Below the pieces are notes generated by a model. That model was not told where the DNA came from, did not search any database, and worked only from the letters and a program-made list of their open reading frames with translations. Shown piece by piece: positions 8,951-18,023 of a stretch of DNA of 64,000 nt. Location of the stretch: contig JBQTIB010000014.1 of assembly GCA_052389435.1 (NCBI GenBank), positions 105,527 to 169,526 of the forward strand, written 5' to 3'. A program made the translations under genes and the position numbers. This DNA comes from JBQTKD01 sp052389435 (GTDB taxonomy: Bacteria; Actinomycetota; Actinomycetes; Sporichthyales; Sporichthyaceae). Position 1 is the stretch's first letter. Every line of letters starts with the position of its first letter.

Positions 8951-10135
8951 ATGACGGGTCGACACGCCGGACGGATGTGCCGGCGGGTTGCGGGCGCCGC
9001 GGTGGTGCTGTTGGCGCTCGTCGCCTGCGGCCAGTCGACTCCCGCGATGCCCGCTCCCGACGACGGCGGGGAGAAGACGTCCCAGGCGCGCATCGCGATC
9101 GCTCCGGCGGGCGCCGACGTCGCGCCCGACGCGCGGGTCACGGTCACCAGCGACGGGGGCCCGCTGCGCAGCGTCGACGTTGTGGACACCTCGGGCAACT
9201 ACATCGGCGGTGACTACTCGCTGGACCGGGTCTCCTGGACCTCCACCTACCCCATGCGGACCGCGACGGCATACACGGTGCAGGCGACGGCCGCCGACTC
9301 CGCCGGGCTCGTCGCCGTCCAGACCGCGCAGTTCGCCACGCGCACCGTCCCGGACACCGAGCGCGTCAGCGTCCTGCGGGTCAGCCCCGCGGACGGCGCC
9401 ACGGTCGGCGTCGCGCACCCGCTGATCGTCGAGTTCACCAAGTCTGTGATCAACCGCGCAGAGGTCACCAAGGCGCTGACCGTCGAGACCTTCCCGCGCG
9501 TCGAGGGCAGCTGGTATTGGATCGACGCCGCCACAGTGGACTGGCGCCCCAAGAACCTGTGGCCCACGGGCACGCAGGTGTCCCTGCGCGCCGACCTGCG
9601 CAGCATCGACGCGGGCAAGGGTCGCTACGGCGCTGGCGTGTGGACGTCCTCCTTCACAGTGGGCCGTTCCCAGGTGCTCGAGGTCGACACCAGGACCTTT
9701 CGGATGAAGGTCGTCCGCGACGGCAAGGTGGTCAACACCTTCCCCGTCTCCACCGGCAAGCCCGGCTGGGAGACCCGCAACGGCACCAAGATGATCATGG
9801 AGAAGGTCCGGGGCAAGACGTTTACCGACGACGCGATCGATGCGCCCGAGGAGTACACGCTGTTCTCCGAGTACGCGATGCGCGTGACGAACTCCGGCGA
9901 GTTCGTGCACGACGCCTCGTGGAACAAGAACATCGGCGGGGGCAACGGCTCGCACGGTTGCATGGGCCTGAACCCGGGCGACATGGCCTGGCTGTTCAAC
10001 AACTCGATCGTCGGCGACGCGGTGGTGGTGACCGGTTCCCCGGCCGAGCACACCGAACTCTGGAACCGCGTCCAGGACTGGAACGTCCCGTGGGAGCGAT
10101 GGCTAGGCGGGAACTTCGACCTCTCGGACGAGTAG
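8951..10135 (+). CDS. L,D-transpeptidase lipoprotein (Ig-like domains plus YkuD)
   Basis: Forms 3-3 cross-links in peptidoglycan. A signal peptide with lipobox LLALVAC is followed by two Ig-like domains (about residues 45-250) and the YkuD catalytic domain. The catalytic motif is HDASWNKN ... GSHGCMGLN with Cys near residue 337. The layout matches mycobacterial LdtMt2. ATG at 8951 has GGAAGGA just upstream. It lies immediately to the right of the IS/duplication scar, whose decay does not reach the coding region. Confidence 0.93.
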   Translation: MTGRHAGRMCRRVAGAAVVLLALVACGQSTPAMPAPDDGGEKTSQARIAIAPAGADVAPDARVTVTSDGGPLRSVDVVDTSGNYIGGDYSLDRVSWTSTYPMRTATAYTVQATAADSAGLVAVQTAQFATRTVPDTERVSVLRVSPADGATVGVAHPLIVEFTKSVINRAEVTKALTVETFPRVEGSWYWIDAATVDWRPKNLWPTGTQVSLRADLRSIDAGKGRYGAGVWTSSFTVGRSQVLEVDTRTFRMKVVRDGKVVNTFPVSTGKPGWETRNGTKMIMEKVRGKTFTDDAIDAPEEYTLFSEYAMRVTNSGEFVHDASWNKNIGGGNGSHGCMGLNPGDMAWLFNNSIVGDAVVVTGSPAEHTELWNRVQDWNVPWERWLGGNFDLSDE

Positions 10136-10184
10136 GCTGGTCACTCGCGATGCATAGTTCTGCATCGACGATACGCGTTGATGC

Positions 10185-10421
10185 AAGCGGACCCCGCTGA
10201 ACCTCGACGACGATCTGTTGGAGCGCGCCAAGCACGAGGCGGCGCGCAGTCGTCGCACGTTGACTGCCGTCGACGAGGACGCGTCGCGCAGCGCACTGGA
10301 CCGCGATGGCCAGGTGGCCTCCGAGTCCTACGCGGTGCGCCCGCTGACCGGCAACGGGCTGCGCGCCAGGGTGAACCTGGACGATTCGGCTGCGCTGCTC
10401 GACCTGATGGACGAGCGTTGA
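10185..10421 (+). pseudogene. Degenerate VapB-like antitoxin
   Basis: The frame reads RTPLNLDDDLLERAKHEAARSRRTLTAV, the ribbon-helix-helix start of VapB antitoxins. It continues to a C-terminal tail ending LLDLMDER. The position where the family has its start ATG is AAG (10185) and an in-frame TGA lies just upstream. Initiation would therefore need CTG 10197 or TTG 10218, which would remove the first beta strand. The stop overlaps the vapC start (TTGA). It is probably a decaying antitoxin. Confidence 0.6.
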
Positions 10422-10846
10422 TTCTTCCCGACGTCAACGTCCCGGTGTAGGCGCTGAGGGACGACGCGCCCGACCACTCCCCCTATCGCACCTGGCTGGA
10501 GGAGGCGGTCGCCGGGTCTCCGCCGTTCGGGCTTTCCACCCTGGTCCTGTCGGGAACCACCCGCGTTCTGACGCACCCTCGGATCTTCGATCCTCCATCC
10601 GGCCCAGAGCAGGTGATGGACCGACTCGACGAGCTCCGGGCCCGGCCCAACGCCGTTCCGATCGCACCGGGCCCCCGCCACTGGGCAATTTTCGGAGAGC
10701 TGGTGCGCACCGTGGGGGCCTGCGGCACCGTGGTCCCCGACGCGTACTTCGCCGCCCTGGCCATCGAGTCCGGCAGCGAGTGGATCACCGCCGACCGCGG
10801 CTTCGGCCGCTTCCCGGGCCTGCGGTGGCGGCACCCACTGGACTAG
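10418..10846 (+). pseudogene. VapC-like PIN-domain toxin with early nonsense codon
   Basis: From TTG 10418 the frame reads MILPDVNVPV, then TAG at 10448-10450, then continues ALRDDAPDHSPYRTWLEEAVAG and on to VPDAYFAALAIESG and ITADRGFGRFPGL. These are the PIN-domain RNase motifs of VapC. In family members the stop position is typically Tyr, so a single base change would explain it. The remaining 132 codons are open. With the antitoxin start also damaged, the pair looks recently inactivated. Confidence 0.75.
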
Positions 10847-10937
10847 CTGTCCGATCTGTACCGAATTCCCCCTTGCCCGTCTGCGGGCGGTACCTACCGG
10901 CCCGGGCTCGCGGTACTCCTCGCAGCGGCGACCCGGT

Positions 10938-11681
10938 CTACGGGGCCGCGGTCCCGGCCATCGCCGCCCGGTGCGGCGCATTCGCTATGTCGGAGACAAT
11001 GCGCCCGTCGCGCATGCGCACGACCCGCCGGGCGCGGGAACCCACCTCGTCCTCGTGGGTGATGACCATGATGGTGCGCCCCGCCGCGGACAGCTCGGCG
11101 AACAGGTTCAGCACGTCCTCGGTGCTGTGCGAGTCCAGCGCCCCGGTCGGTTCGTCGGCGAGCAGCAGCACCGGATCGGTGACGATCGCCCGGGCCACCG
11201 CCACGCGTTGCTGCTGGCCGCCGGAGAGCTGTGCGGGAAAGTGGTCGAGGCGATTGCCCAGACCGACCCGCTCCAGTGCCTCCTGCGCCCGGCGGCGTCG
11301 CTCCCGACGTCCTACGTGGGCGTAGATCAGCGGCAGTTCCACGTTGGACATCGCAGTGGTCCGCGGGATCAGGTTGAAGCTCTGGAAGATGAAACCGATC
11401 TTGCGGTTGCGCACGACCGAGAGCTGGTGCTCGTCGAGGCGGCGGACGTCGACTCCGTCGATGAGGTAGCGCCCGGCGCTGGGGCCGTCGAGGCAGCCGA
11501 CGATGTTCATCAGCGTGGACTTGCCCGAGCCCGAAGCGCCCATGATCGCCACGTAGTCGCCCTTGGCCACGGTCAGGTCGACGTGGGCGACCGCGTGCAC
11601 CGCGGTGTCCCCGACGCCATAGGTCTTTCGGATTCCCTCGAGCCGGACTGCCGGACGGCTACCGCTGCCGAATGTGTTCAT
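10938..11681 (-). CDS. MacB-type ABC transporter ATP-binding protein
   Basis: The ATPase of a tripartite-like exporter, at the end of a four-gene minus-strand operon. It shows Walker A GASGSGKST, the Q-loop segment FIFQSFNLIPRTT, signature LSGGQQQRVAVARA, Walker B LLLADEPTG and switch His in MVITHE. The LolD/MacB subfamily is indicated by the length (247 residues) and by the neighbours, an FtsX-like permease and a MacA-like adaptor. It starts three bases after the upstream small gene. A broken copy of its 3' end lies at 8401-8585. Confidence 0.92.
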   Translation of the reverse strand: MNTFGSGSRPAVRLEGIRKTYGVGDTAVHAVAHVDLTVAKGDYVAIMGASGSGKSTLMNIVGCLDGPSAGRYLIDGVDVRRLDEHQLSVVRNRKIGFIFQSFNLIPRTTAMSNVELPLIYAHVGRRERRRRAQEALERVGLGNRLDHFPAQLSGGQQQRVAVARAIVTDPVLLLADEPTGALDSHSTEDVLNLFAELSAAGRTIMVITHEDEVGSRARRVVRMRDGRIVSDIANAPHRAAMAGTAAP

Positions 11682-11684
11682 CCC

Positions 11685-12074
11685 TCAGTGGCCATGGGGC
11701 ACGAACTCCTTGGGGGCGTCCACCGGTGGGGTGTAGCCGTAGACGGCCTGCTTCTGCACGTAGACGCCGCCGAGGAAGGCCAGCGCGATCAGGATCCCGA
11801 TGGTCAGCAGCCGGGCCGGGGTGAAGCTGCGCGGCTTCGCGGGTGGAATGTCGGCGAAGTCCTCGACGGCGGCGAAGTCCTCGACCGGCCTCCCGCCGAA
11901 TGGAAGGGGACCGCCCTCGGGCGGCCGATGCCCGGGATCGACCGCAACGGGCCCGGGCGGCGGAAGGTCGTTGCCCACGACCGCGCCCGAGGCCGCCTCC
12001 CTGCGGGGCGGGTGCGGTTCCTTCGGCCGATCGGGCTCGCCGGGCCGCCAACTGGTGACGTCTGGGTAGTCCAT
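11685..12074 (-). CDS. Small single-pass membrane protein of the MacAB-like operon
   Basis: I do not recognise the family. About 75 residues are Pro-rich, acidic and basic, and presumably cytoplasmic. One membrane helix follows (LLTIGILIALAFLGGVYV) and then a 25-residue tail ending FVPHGH. It lies between the permease and the ATPase with almost no spacing, so it is co-translated and may be an accessory subunit. ATG at 12074 was chosen because GAGGTGG precedes it by eight bases; GTG at 12086 is the alternative. Confidence 0.65.
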   Translation of the reverse strand: MDYPDVTSWRPGEPDRPKEPHPPRREAASGAVVGNDLPPPGPVAVDPGHRPPEGGPLPFGGRPVEDFAAVEDFADIPPAKPRSFTPARLLTIGILIALAFLGGVYVQKQAVYGYTPPVDAPKEFVPHGH

Positions 12075-12087
12075 GCGCTGATCCACC

Positions 12088-13392
12088 TCACTCGTAGCGT
12101 AGGGCGTCGATGGGCCGCAGCGCCGCGGCCCTGTTGGCCGGGTACAGCCCGAAGACCAGCCCGGTGAGCAGCGAGACCCCGAGCGCGAGGTATACCGAAT
12201 AGGCGGCGATCGAGGGGACCACCCCGGCGATGGTGAACTCGGAGGCGAGGAAACCGACCGCCACGCCGAGAAGTCCGCCGACCATGGACAGGATGACGGC
12301 CTCGCCGAGGAACTGCCCGACGATGTCTCGCCGTTCGGCGCCCATCGCCTTGCGGATGCCGATCTCGCGGGTTCGTTCGGTGACCGAGACCAACTGGATG
12401 TTCATGACCCCGATCCCGCCGATCAGCAGCGAGATCCCGGCGACGGCCGCCAGCAGGATCTGCAGCGTGCGAGCCGAGGAGTTCGACGCGGTCAACAGCG
12501 AGGTGGCTCGCAGCACGATGAAGTCGGAGTCGACGGCGCTCACGCCGCGGCGTTCGTTCAGCGCCGTGGTCACGTCCTCCGCGACGGCGGGCACCTGCGC
12601 GCCCGAGGCCGCCTCGACGGCGATGGCGTTGATCGGTCCCGACCCCGGCGGTCCGTAGCCGTAGAGTGCGTCGGTCACCGCCGTCCCGGCGCAGATCGCT
12701 CGGCTGTCGAGGTTCTCGGAGCCCGCCAGACCCTTGGGGACGAGCATGCCGACGACCCGGAACGGCTGGCCGTTCATGCGCACCGTCTGCCCGACCATGG
12801 ACTGCGGTGTGCCCCGGGTGAGGTTGGACAGCACCCCGATTCCCACCACGCACACGCCGCGGCGCGCGGCGTAGTCGGCGTCGGTGAAGGCCCGTCCCAC
12901 GGCGATCTCGCTGTTGCTGATCGCGAGGTAGTTCGGCGTGCTGCCGATCAGCAGGTCGATGTGGTTCGACGTACCGCCGTACTGGGTGACGACCTCCTCG
13001 ATGTTGATGACCGGCGCCACCCGCACAGCGCCGGGTACCAGCGTCTTGTCGCGCAGTGCCTCGACGTCGGCGTAGGTGAGCGCCGGCTCGCGCCGTGCCG
13101 CGGCGTTCACGGGGGCCGGCGGAAGCCCGGCGTCTTCGCGGGCGTGCTTCTGCGCCTCGTTGCCCTGTCCACCGACGCCGCGCGGGCTGGTCTGCACGAC
13201 GATGGCGTTGCTGCCGAGCCGATCGATCGAGGCCTGCACCGCCTTGGACGCCCCGGTGCCGACGGCGACCAGGGTGATCACCGAGGCGATGCCGATGATG
13301 ATGCCGAGCATCGTCAACGCCGAGCGCATCTTGTTCGCGAGCACGCCTGCGACCGCGAAGCGGAGACTTTCGGCGATTCTGCTGCCTCGCAC
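12088..13392 (-). CDS. MacB/FtsX-type ABC transporter permease
   Basis: The transmembrane subunit, with one N-terminal helix (MLGIIIGIASVITLVAVG), a large periplasmic-type MacB_PCD domain, and three C-terminal FtsX helices. The typical segment ERTREIGIRKAMGAERRDIVGQFLGEA lies between them. GTG at 13392 was chosen because GGAGGG and AGG precede it; the frame extends to 13506 but that part is Arg-rich and unlike the family. It pairs with the ATPase at 10938 and the adaptor at 13598. Confidence 0.88.
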   Translation of the reverse strand: MRGSRIAESLRFAVAGVLANKMRSALTMLGIIIGIASVITLVAVGTGASKAVQASIDRLGSNAIVVQTSPRGVGGQGNEAQKHAREDAGLPPAPVNAAARREPALTYADVEALRDKTLVPGAVRVAPVINIEEVVTQYGGTSNHIDLLIGSTPNYLAISNSEIAVGRAFTDADYAARRGVCVVGIGVLSNLTRGTPQSMVGQTVRMNGQPFRVVGMLVPKGLAGSENLDSRAICAGTAVTDALYGYGPPGSGPINAIAVEAASGAQVPAVAEDVTTALNERRGVSAVDSDFIVLRATSLLTASNSSARTLQILLAAVAGISLLIGGIGVMNIQLVSVTERTREIGIRKAMGAERRDIVGQFLGEAVILSMVGGLLGVAVGFLASEFTIAGVVPSIAAYSVYLALGVSLLTGLVFGLYPANRAAALRPIDALRYE

Positions 13393-13597
13393 TCGACCTG
13401 CCCTCCGCCCGGTACGTGTTGGTGTCCCCGCGCAGGCGGCAAATGCGCCGATCTGGGGTAGATCGTCTTCTGTCAGGGTACGTGCGAACCGGGGGTCGCG
13501 GACCATCGACGGGTGTGGATTTGCTCCACCCTCGCCCTGGAACGCGCGCCGCCTTTCCGCGAGCGTCGGATCGAGGCAGCCGATCGCCGGGCGGCTC

Positions 13598-15250
13598 TCA
13601 GTGCCCGTGGCCCTCTGGACTGCCGGTGTCCTCCGGACGCGCGGGGTCCTCCTCGCGCGCCGGCGGTGCCGGTTCGCCCTGGGCGGGCGACGCCGGCGCG
13701 GCCCCGCCGCCGGCCCCCAGGACCACGACGTCGCCCGGCTTGAGCAGCGGAGAACTGACCTCGGTGGTGGTGTCGCCGACCAGGCCCACGGTGACCGGCA
13801 CGGTGACGTTGTTCTCGCCGCGCTTGACGGTGAGGACGGCCCGGTCGCCCGCCTGGCGGACCGCCTCGCTGGGCACCTCCAACACGTTTTTTCGTTCGGC
13901 GGTGGTGATCACCACTTCGGCGCTCTGGCCCAGCTTGAGGGTGGCGGCGTCCTCGTCCAGGGCGATCTGCACCCGGTACTGCAGGACGTTGTTCAGGACC
14001 GTCTCCTGCACGTCCTGCGCGCGGACGGTGCCGGGAACCCGGACGCCGGTGGACGGGAAGGTCACGACGGCCTTCTGACCCTTCTCGACCTTGCCGATGT
14101 CGGCCTCGTCGACCAGGACGGTGACCTCGCGGTGGGTGAGGTCGGCCATGACCACGAACCCGGACCCGGTGGCCGGTCGACGGTTCTCCACCGACCCGGG
14201 GCCGCTGGGCGTCGCCGCCGCGTCGGAGGGGGCACGGGGGTCGGACACCGGCGTCTCCCCGACCGAGCCGGCCACGTGGACGATCGTGCCCTCGACCGGG
14301 GCTCGTAGGACCGTGTTCGACAGGCTGGTCTTCGCGGCGGCCACCTGCGCCTTGGCGCTGGCCATCGCCGCCTTGGCCGTCAGGATCACCCCGGGGGTGC
14401 CGTAGCGGCGGTCTAGGCCGGCGGCGGATGCGGCGACCCCGACGTTGCGACGCGCCAGTTCGGCCTCGCCGATCTTGGCGTCGATCTCCTGTTCGGCGGC
14501 GAGCAGGGCGGTGGCTCGCTCGGTCCGCGCCTGCACCGTCTCGGCGCCCGCCTCGGCCACGGCCGAGCGCGACGTGCTCGCGGTGACCGTGTTCTCCAGC
14601 GCGATCTTGCGCGAGTCGGTGATCGTGATCTCGGTGGGGCCCGGGGGCGGGGGCGCGATCTTGGTCTCCGCGGTGCGCTCGCGGCTGGCGGAGGCGCTGC
14701 GCTGCCGGCTGCGGCTCACGTCGTTGCCGGCCGCGTCCAGCCGGCGTTCGGCCGCGCGTACCAGGGCCTTGGACGTGCCCGCGGTCAGCTTCAGGCGCTG
14801 GGCGGCCTGCTCGACGGCCAACTCGGCGTTGTCGGCGATCTGCGCTGCCGCGCCCACCTGGCTGCGGCCGGCGCGCAGCTGTTCCTTGGCCGTGACCAGC
14901 TGCGCCTTGGCGGCCAGCACCGCCGCGTTCGCGGCTGCCAGCTCGTTCTTCGCGGGTCGGTCGTCGACCTTGGCCAGCTTCTGGCCCTTCTTGACGCTGT
15001 CGCCGATCTCGACGTCGACCGCGGTGACCAGACCGGGCTCGGGATCGGCGAAGACCAGGCCGACGGTCTTCGGGGCGTTCAGGTTGCCCGCGGCCGTGAC
15101 CGTCGAGGCCACCGTGCCGAGCTCGACCGGCGCGGTCTGCTCGACCGGCTCCGGCTGGCCCGGATTCCCGACCATCCGCACGCCCTGCACCGCGGTGGCC
15201 GCCAGGACCACCGTCAGACCGGTGTGAATGGCAATCTTCTTTTTCTCCAT
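13598..15250 (-). CDS. MacA-like periplasmic adaptor (HlyD/RND-MFP family)
   Basis: An envelope adaptor anchored by an N-terminal helix (IAIHTGLTVVLAATAVQGV). It has the biotinyl-lipoyl-like half motifs (VEIGDSVKKGQKLAKVDD and LRAPVEGTIVHVAGSVGE), a long Ala/Lys/Glu coiled coil between them, then beta-barrel domains and a Pro/Glu/Arg tail ending GHGH. In Gram-positives such proteins work with MacB-type permeases to export peptides or drugs. ATG at 15250 gives the N-terminal anchor; the frame to 15382 is upstream noise. A degenerate CsoR-like site lies 133 bases upstream. Confidence 0.86.
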   Translation of the reverse strand: MEKKKIAIHTGLTVVLAATAVQGVRMVGNPGQPEPVEQTAPVELGTVASTVTAAGNLNAPKTVGLVFADPEPGLVTAVDVEIGDSVKKGQKLAKVDDRPAKNELAAANAAVLAAKAQLVTAKEQLRAGRSQVGAAAQIADNAELAVEQAAQRLKLTAGTSKALVRAAERRLDAAGNDVSRSRQRSASASRERTAETKIAPPPPGPTEITITDSRKIALENTVTASTSRSAVAEAGAETVQARTERATALLAAEQEIDAKIGEAELARRNVGVAASAAGLDRRYGTPGVILTAKAAMASAKAQVAAAKTSLSNTVLRAPVEGTIVHVAGSVGETPVSDPRAPSDAAATPSGPGSVENRRPATGSGFVVMADLTHREVTVLVDEADIGKVEKGQKAVVTFPSTGVRVPGTVRAQDVQETVLNNVLQYRVQIALDEDAATLKLGQSAEVVITTAERKNVLEVPSEAVRQAGDRAVLTVKRGENNVTVPVTVGLVGDTTTEVSSPLLKPGDVVVLGAGGGAAPASPAQGEPAPPAREEDPARPEDTGSPEGHGH

Positions 15251-15382
15251 GCAGCCCGCCCCCGTCGCTCGCTCCGCTCTCGCGGACCCGCTCCTGCGCT
15301 TCGAGAGACGGCCGGGGTCGCCCCCGACCGAACCTCTGGTGTACTGGTGCACCTCGAATCTCAGATGCAACAGGCGTAACAA

Positions 15383-15397
15383 TACGAGGGGGGGGTA
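15383..15397. promoter_or_regulatory. Degenerate CsoR-type operator upstream of macA-like gene
   Basis: TACGAGGGGGGGGTA keeps the 15-base TA-to-TA span and the GGGGGTA right half of the operators at 34136 and 44483, but its left half is poor. It lies 133 bases upstream of the adaptor start. Support is by pattern only. Confidence 0.35.
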
Positions 15398-15756
15398 TCA
15401 GCGGGGCACAGAAAGATCCCGTATTGGGTCAAACCGGCGTATGCCGGAGCGGCGGGCGGCATGTGCCCGCCCCCGGTACGAGCGCCGCCGTGGAGGGCCG
15501 CCGCGCGTTCCTCGCTCCCGGTTCCCCTAGAACTGACACGTCGTCAGTGCCTGCGGAGCGTGCCCGTGCCGCCGGGCAGTCGGACGGGGTCTGGGCCCGG
15601 ACGAAGGACGGAATGCCGGCTGCGGGCGTCCGGCCCGGAGGTTGCCACCCCACGGTCGGGCCGACGAGCGGTCGGATGGCGGCGTCGAGTGCGGATCGAC
15701 CCGGGTAGCGGTGGCGGGTCTGGGCGCAGCAGTGTGGGTAGGCCCAGCCGTCCTGC
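15398..15756. other. Intergenic, no gene seen
   Basis: This lies between the macA-like operon and the carboxypeptidase 3' end. The only structure noticed is an inverted repeat ACTGAC-N5-GTCAGT at 15532-15548. Frames here are shadows with no family resemblance. Confidence 0.5.
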
Positions 15757-16983
15757 CTAGGCGCACCGTCTTCTGCGTCGCCGGCTTCGCCCGAGGGCCA
15801 CGCCCGCGGCCGACGCCGCCAGCACCGTCGACACGGCCAGCGCGACGAGACCGAGCGGATCGGCCAGTCGCGCCGCAGGCGCCGTCCAGGACGCGTCGCC
15901 GGACGCGCGGAGCGCTGCGATCTCGAGGGCGCGGATCGACGTCGCGACGGGGGATTGGTCCTCGGGAGTGGTCGCCGCGGGCGAGGACGGTTCGACCAGC
16001 ACGCCGACCGGATTCGCGGCGGCGGCGTTGGCGAATCCCCAGTCCAGGAGCGCCTCGGCATCGCGGTAGGTGGCGCCCGGAGGTTCCCCGAGCAGGGTGA
16101 CGACGATGGTGCGGCCGTCCCGTTCGGCGGCGGCGATCAGGGTGTTGCGGGCCAACGTGGTGTACCCGGTCTTCACCCCGACCGCGCCGGGGTAGCCGCG
16201 CAGCAGCAGGCGGTTGGACGTATACATCTGGAACGGGTCGGAGCCCTTGGCGCCGCTGGTGGAAGGGTTGCCGGGAAACTCGCGTTTGACCGTTCGCACG
16301 TAGGCGCTGAAGTCCGCCCGTGCCAGTCCGGCGCGGGCGAACAGTGCGAGGTCGTAGGCCGACGAAAACTGCCCGTCCTCGTCGAGGCCGCTGGGATTGA
16401 CCGCGGTGGTGTCGAACGCCTGCAAACGACGCGCCTCGGCGTTCATCATCCGGACGGCCGTCGCGCGATCTCCGCGCGCACCGGCTTTGGCCAGGGCGTT
16501 GGCGGTGTCGTTTCCCGATCTCAGCATCAGCCCGTACCAGAGATCCTCGATGCGGTACTCCCGGCCCGGGACCAACCCGACTCGCGCGCCTTCCACGGCG
16601 GCGTCCTCGGCGTCGGCGACGTAGGTGGACTCGACGTCCAGGCGCGGCAGCATCGTGAGGGCGAGCAGCGTCTTCAACGTGCTCGCGGGCCGGTAGCGCC
16701 CGTGCGGATCCCGGGCCGCGAACACCGTGCCGGTGCCCGCGTCGGCGACCACGTACGAGACCGCCGAGGTCGGCGGCGGCTGCAGGGCGGCGTCCGCCAC
16801 GAGCCCCCGCTCGCCCATCCGCTCCCCACCGACCGGGGCCGCGGCCGGGGACGGCGCATCGGCGACGCGCGGCGACTCCGCCTGGGCCGGAATCGCCCCG
16901 CCGAAGGCGACCAACGGCAACGCGATTGCGACGAGGGCCACGCGGGATCGCCGTGGGCCGAGAGCCTGGGTGGGGGCTGTCAT
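15757..16983 (-). CDS. D-alanyl-D-alanine carboxypeptidase (S11, PBP5/DacC type)
   Basis: Trims the terminal D-Ala of peptidoglycan stem peptides. It has a signal peptide, then the S11 serine-protease motifs: PASTLKTLLAL (SxxK), MLRSGNDTANALA (SxN) and VGVKTGYT (KTG). A single C-terminal helix (LVALAVSTVLAASAAGVAL) and a run of Arg anchor it. ATG at 16983 gives a clean signal peptide with GAGG just before it; the frame to 17334 lacks family features. It is divergent from sortase E. Confidence 0.93.
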   Translation of the reverse strand: MTAPTQALGPRRSRVALVAIALPLVAFGGAIPAQAESPRVADAPSPAAAPVGGERMGERGLVADAALQPPPTSAVSYVVADAGTGTVFAARDPHGRYRPASTLKTLLALTMLPRLDVESTYVADAEDAAVEGARVGLVPGREYRIEDLWYGLMLRSGNDTANALAKAGARGDRATAVRMMNAEARRLQAFDTTAVNPSGLDEDGQFSSAYDLALFARAGLARADFSAYVRTVKREFPGNPSTSGAKGSDPFQMYTSNRLLLRGYPGAVGVKTGYTTLARNTLIAAAERDGRTIVVTLLGEPPGATYRDAEALLDWGFANAAAANPVGVLVEPSSPAATTPEDQSPVATSIRALEIAALRASGDASWTAPAARLADPLGLVALAVSTVLAASAAGVALGRSRRRRRRCA

Positions 16984-17188
16984 GTCCTCGACAGCGTAGG
17001 TCGACGCACCGCGTCCGAAAGCGACTTGGCGATTCCTCGACTTCGACCGCAGCGCACTGCCCCGGCGGAACTCGACGCGGGTGCCGTACGTTCGAGCGGT
17101 ACCTCCGACAGCGGCCACGAGCAGCGGCGCCCTCCCACCCGGAGGTGCCCCGCCGACATGGCCGCGAGCAAGTGGATTCGGAGGCCCG

Positions 17189-17965
17189 ATGCGCGACACC
17201 GAAACCGCTGGGCGGGATCCGCAGCCGCACCCGGCCGATGAGGGCGGCTCGACGGGAGCCGCGGGCACTCGCCCGCGCCGAGCCGTCGCCCACGCCCTGG
17301 GCGAGGTGCTGATCACCCTCGGCGTGGTCGTCATGCTGTTCGTGGTCTATCAGGTGTTCTACACGAACTTCGAGGCCAATCGCGTTCAGGAGGCCGTCAA
17401 GGACGAGCTGCGCGAGTCCTGGACGCAGCCGATCTCGGCGGGACGGCGCATTCCCGGCGACGCGCTCGGGATCCTCTACATCGAACGGCTCGGCAAGAAC
17501 TGGGAGAAGCCGCTGGTCGAAGGAGTCGAGCTCGATCAACTCGCACGAGGCGTGGGGCACTTCCCGCGCAGCGCGATGCCGGGCAAGGTGGGAAACTTCG
17601 CGATCGCCGGGCACCGGGCGACCAACGGCGAACCGTTCGCCTATCTGGATCGGCTGCGCCCCAAGGACAGGGTCGTGGTGGAGACGCGCGACAAGTGGTT
17701 CGTCTACTCCGTCGACGCCCAACCGAACGCCCGGCCGGGGGACCCCGCCTACAAGCTCGTGGACCCGAGCTACGGCGCGGTCGTCCTGCCGGTGCCCGAA
17801 CGGCCGGGCCTCAAGCCGACCGAGCGTCGAATCACCCTCGTCACCTGCAATCCCCGATGGGGCTCGTCCACGCGAATGATCATCTACGGCACCCTCGCGA
17901 AGAGCTATCCCAAGCCCGGACCTCGACCGACCGAGTTGGCGTACACGGCCGACCGCGACGCTTGA
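17189..17965 (+). CDS. Class E sortase
   Basis: A membrane-anchored transpeptidase that attaches LAxTG-type proteins to the wall. It has an Arg/Pro-rich cytoplasmic start, one helix (VLITLGVVVMLFVVYQVFY), then the sortase barrel. The catalytic His is in FAIAGHRATNG, Cys in TLVTCNPRWG and Arg in STRMIIYG. The Tyr/His/Cys arrangement and TLxTC motif match class E. ATG at 17189 has GGAGG five bases upstream. No obvious sorting-signal substrate was seen nearby. Confidence 0.93.
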   Translation: MRDTETAGRDPQPHPADEGGSTGAAGTRPRRAVAHALGEVLITLGVVVMLFVVYQVFYTNFEANRVQEAVKDELRESWTQPISAGRRIPGDALGILYIERLGKNWEKPLVEGVELDQLARGVGHFPRSAMPGKVGNFAIAGHRATNGEPFAYLDRLRPKDRVVVETRDKWFVYSVDAQPNARPGDPAYKLVDPSYGAVVLPVPERPGLKPTERRITLVTCNPRWGSSTRMIIYGTLAKSYPKPGPRPTELAYTADRDA

Positions 17966-18023
17966 CCGCGTCAGTCGGACCGACCTCGGGACGGCCCGGC
18001 CGCGGGGGAACTACCGTGACCGC

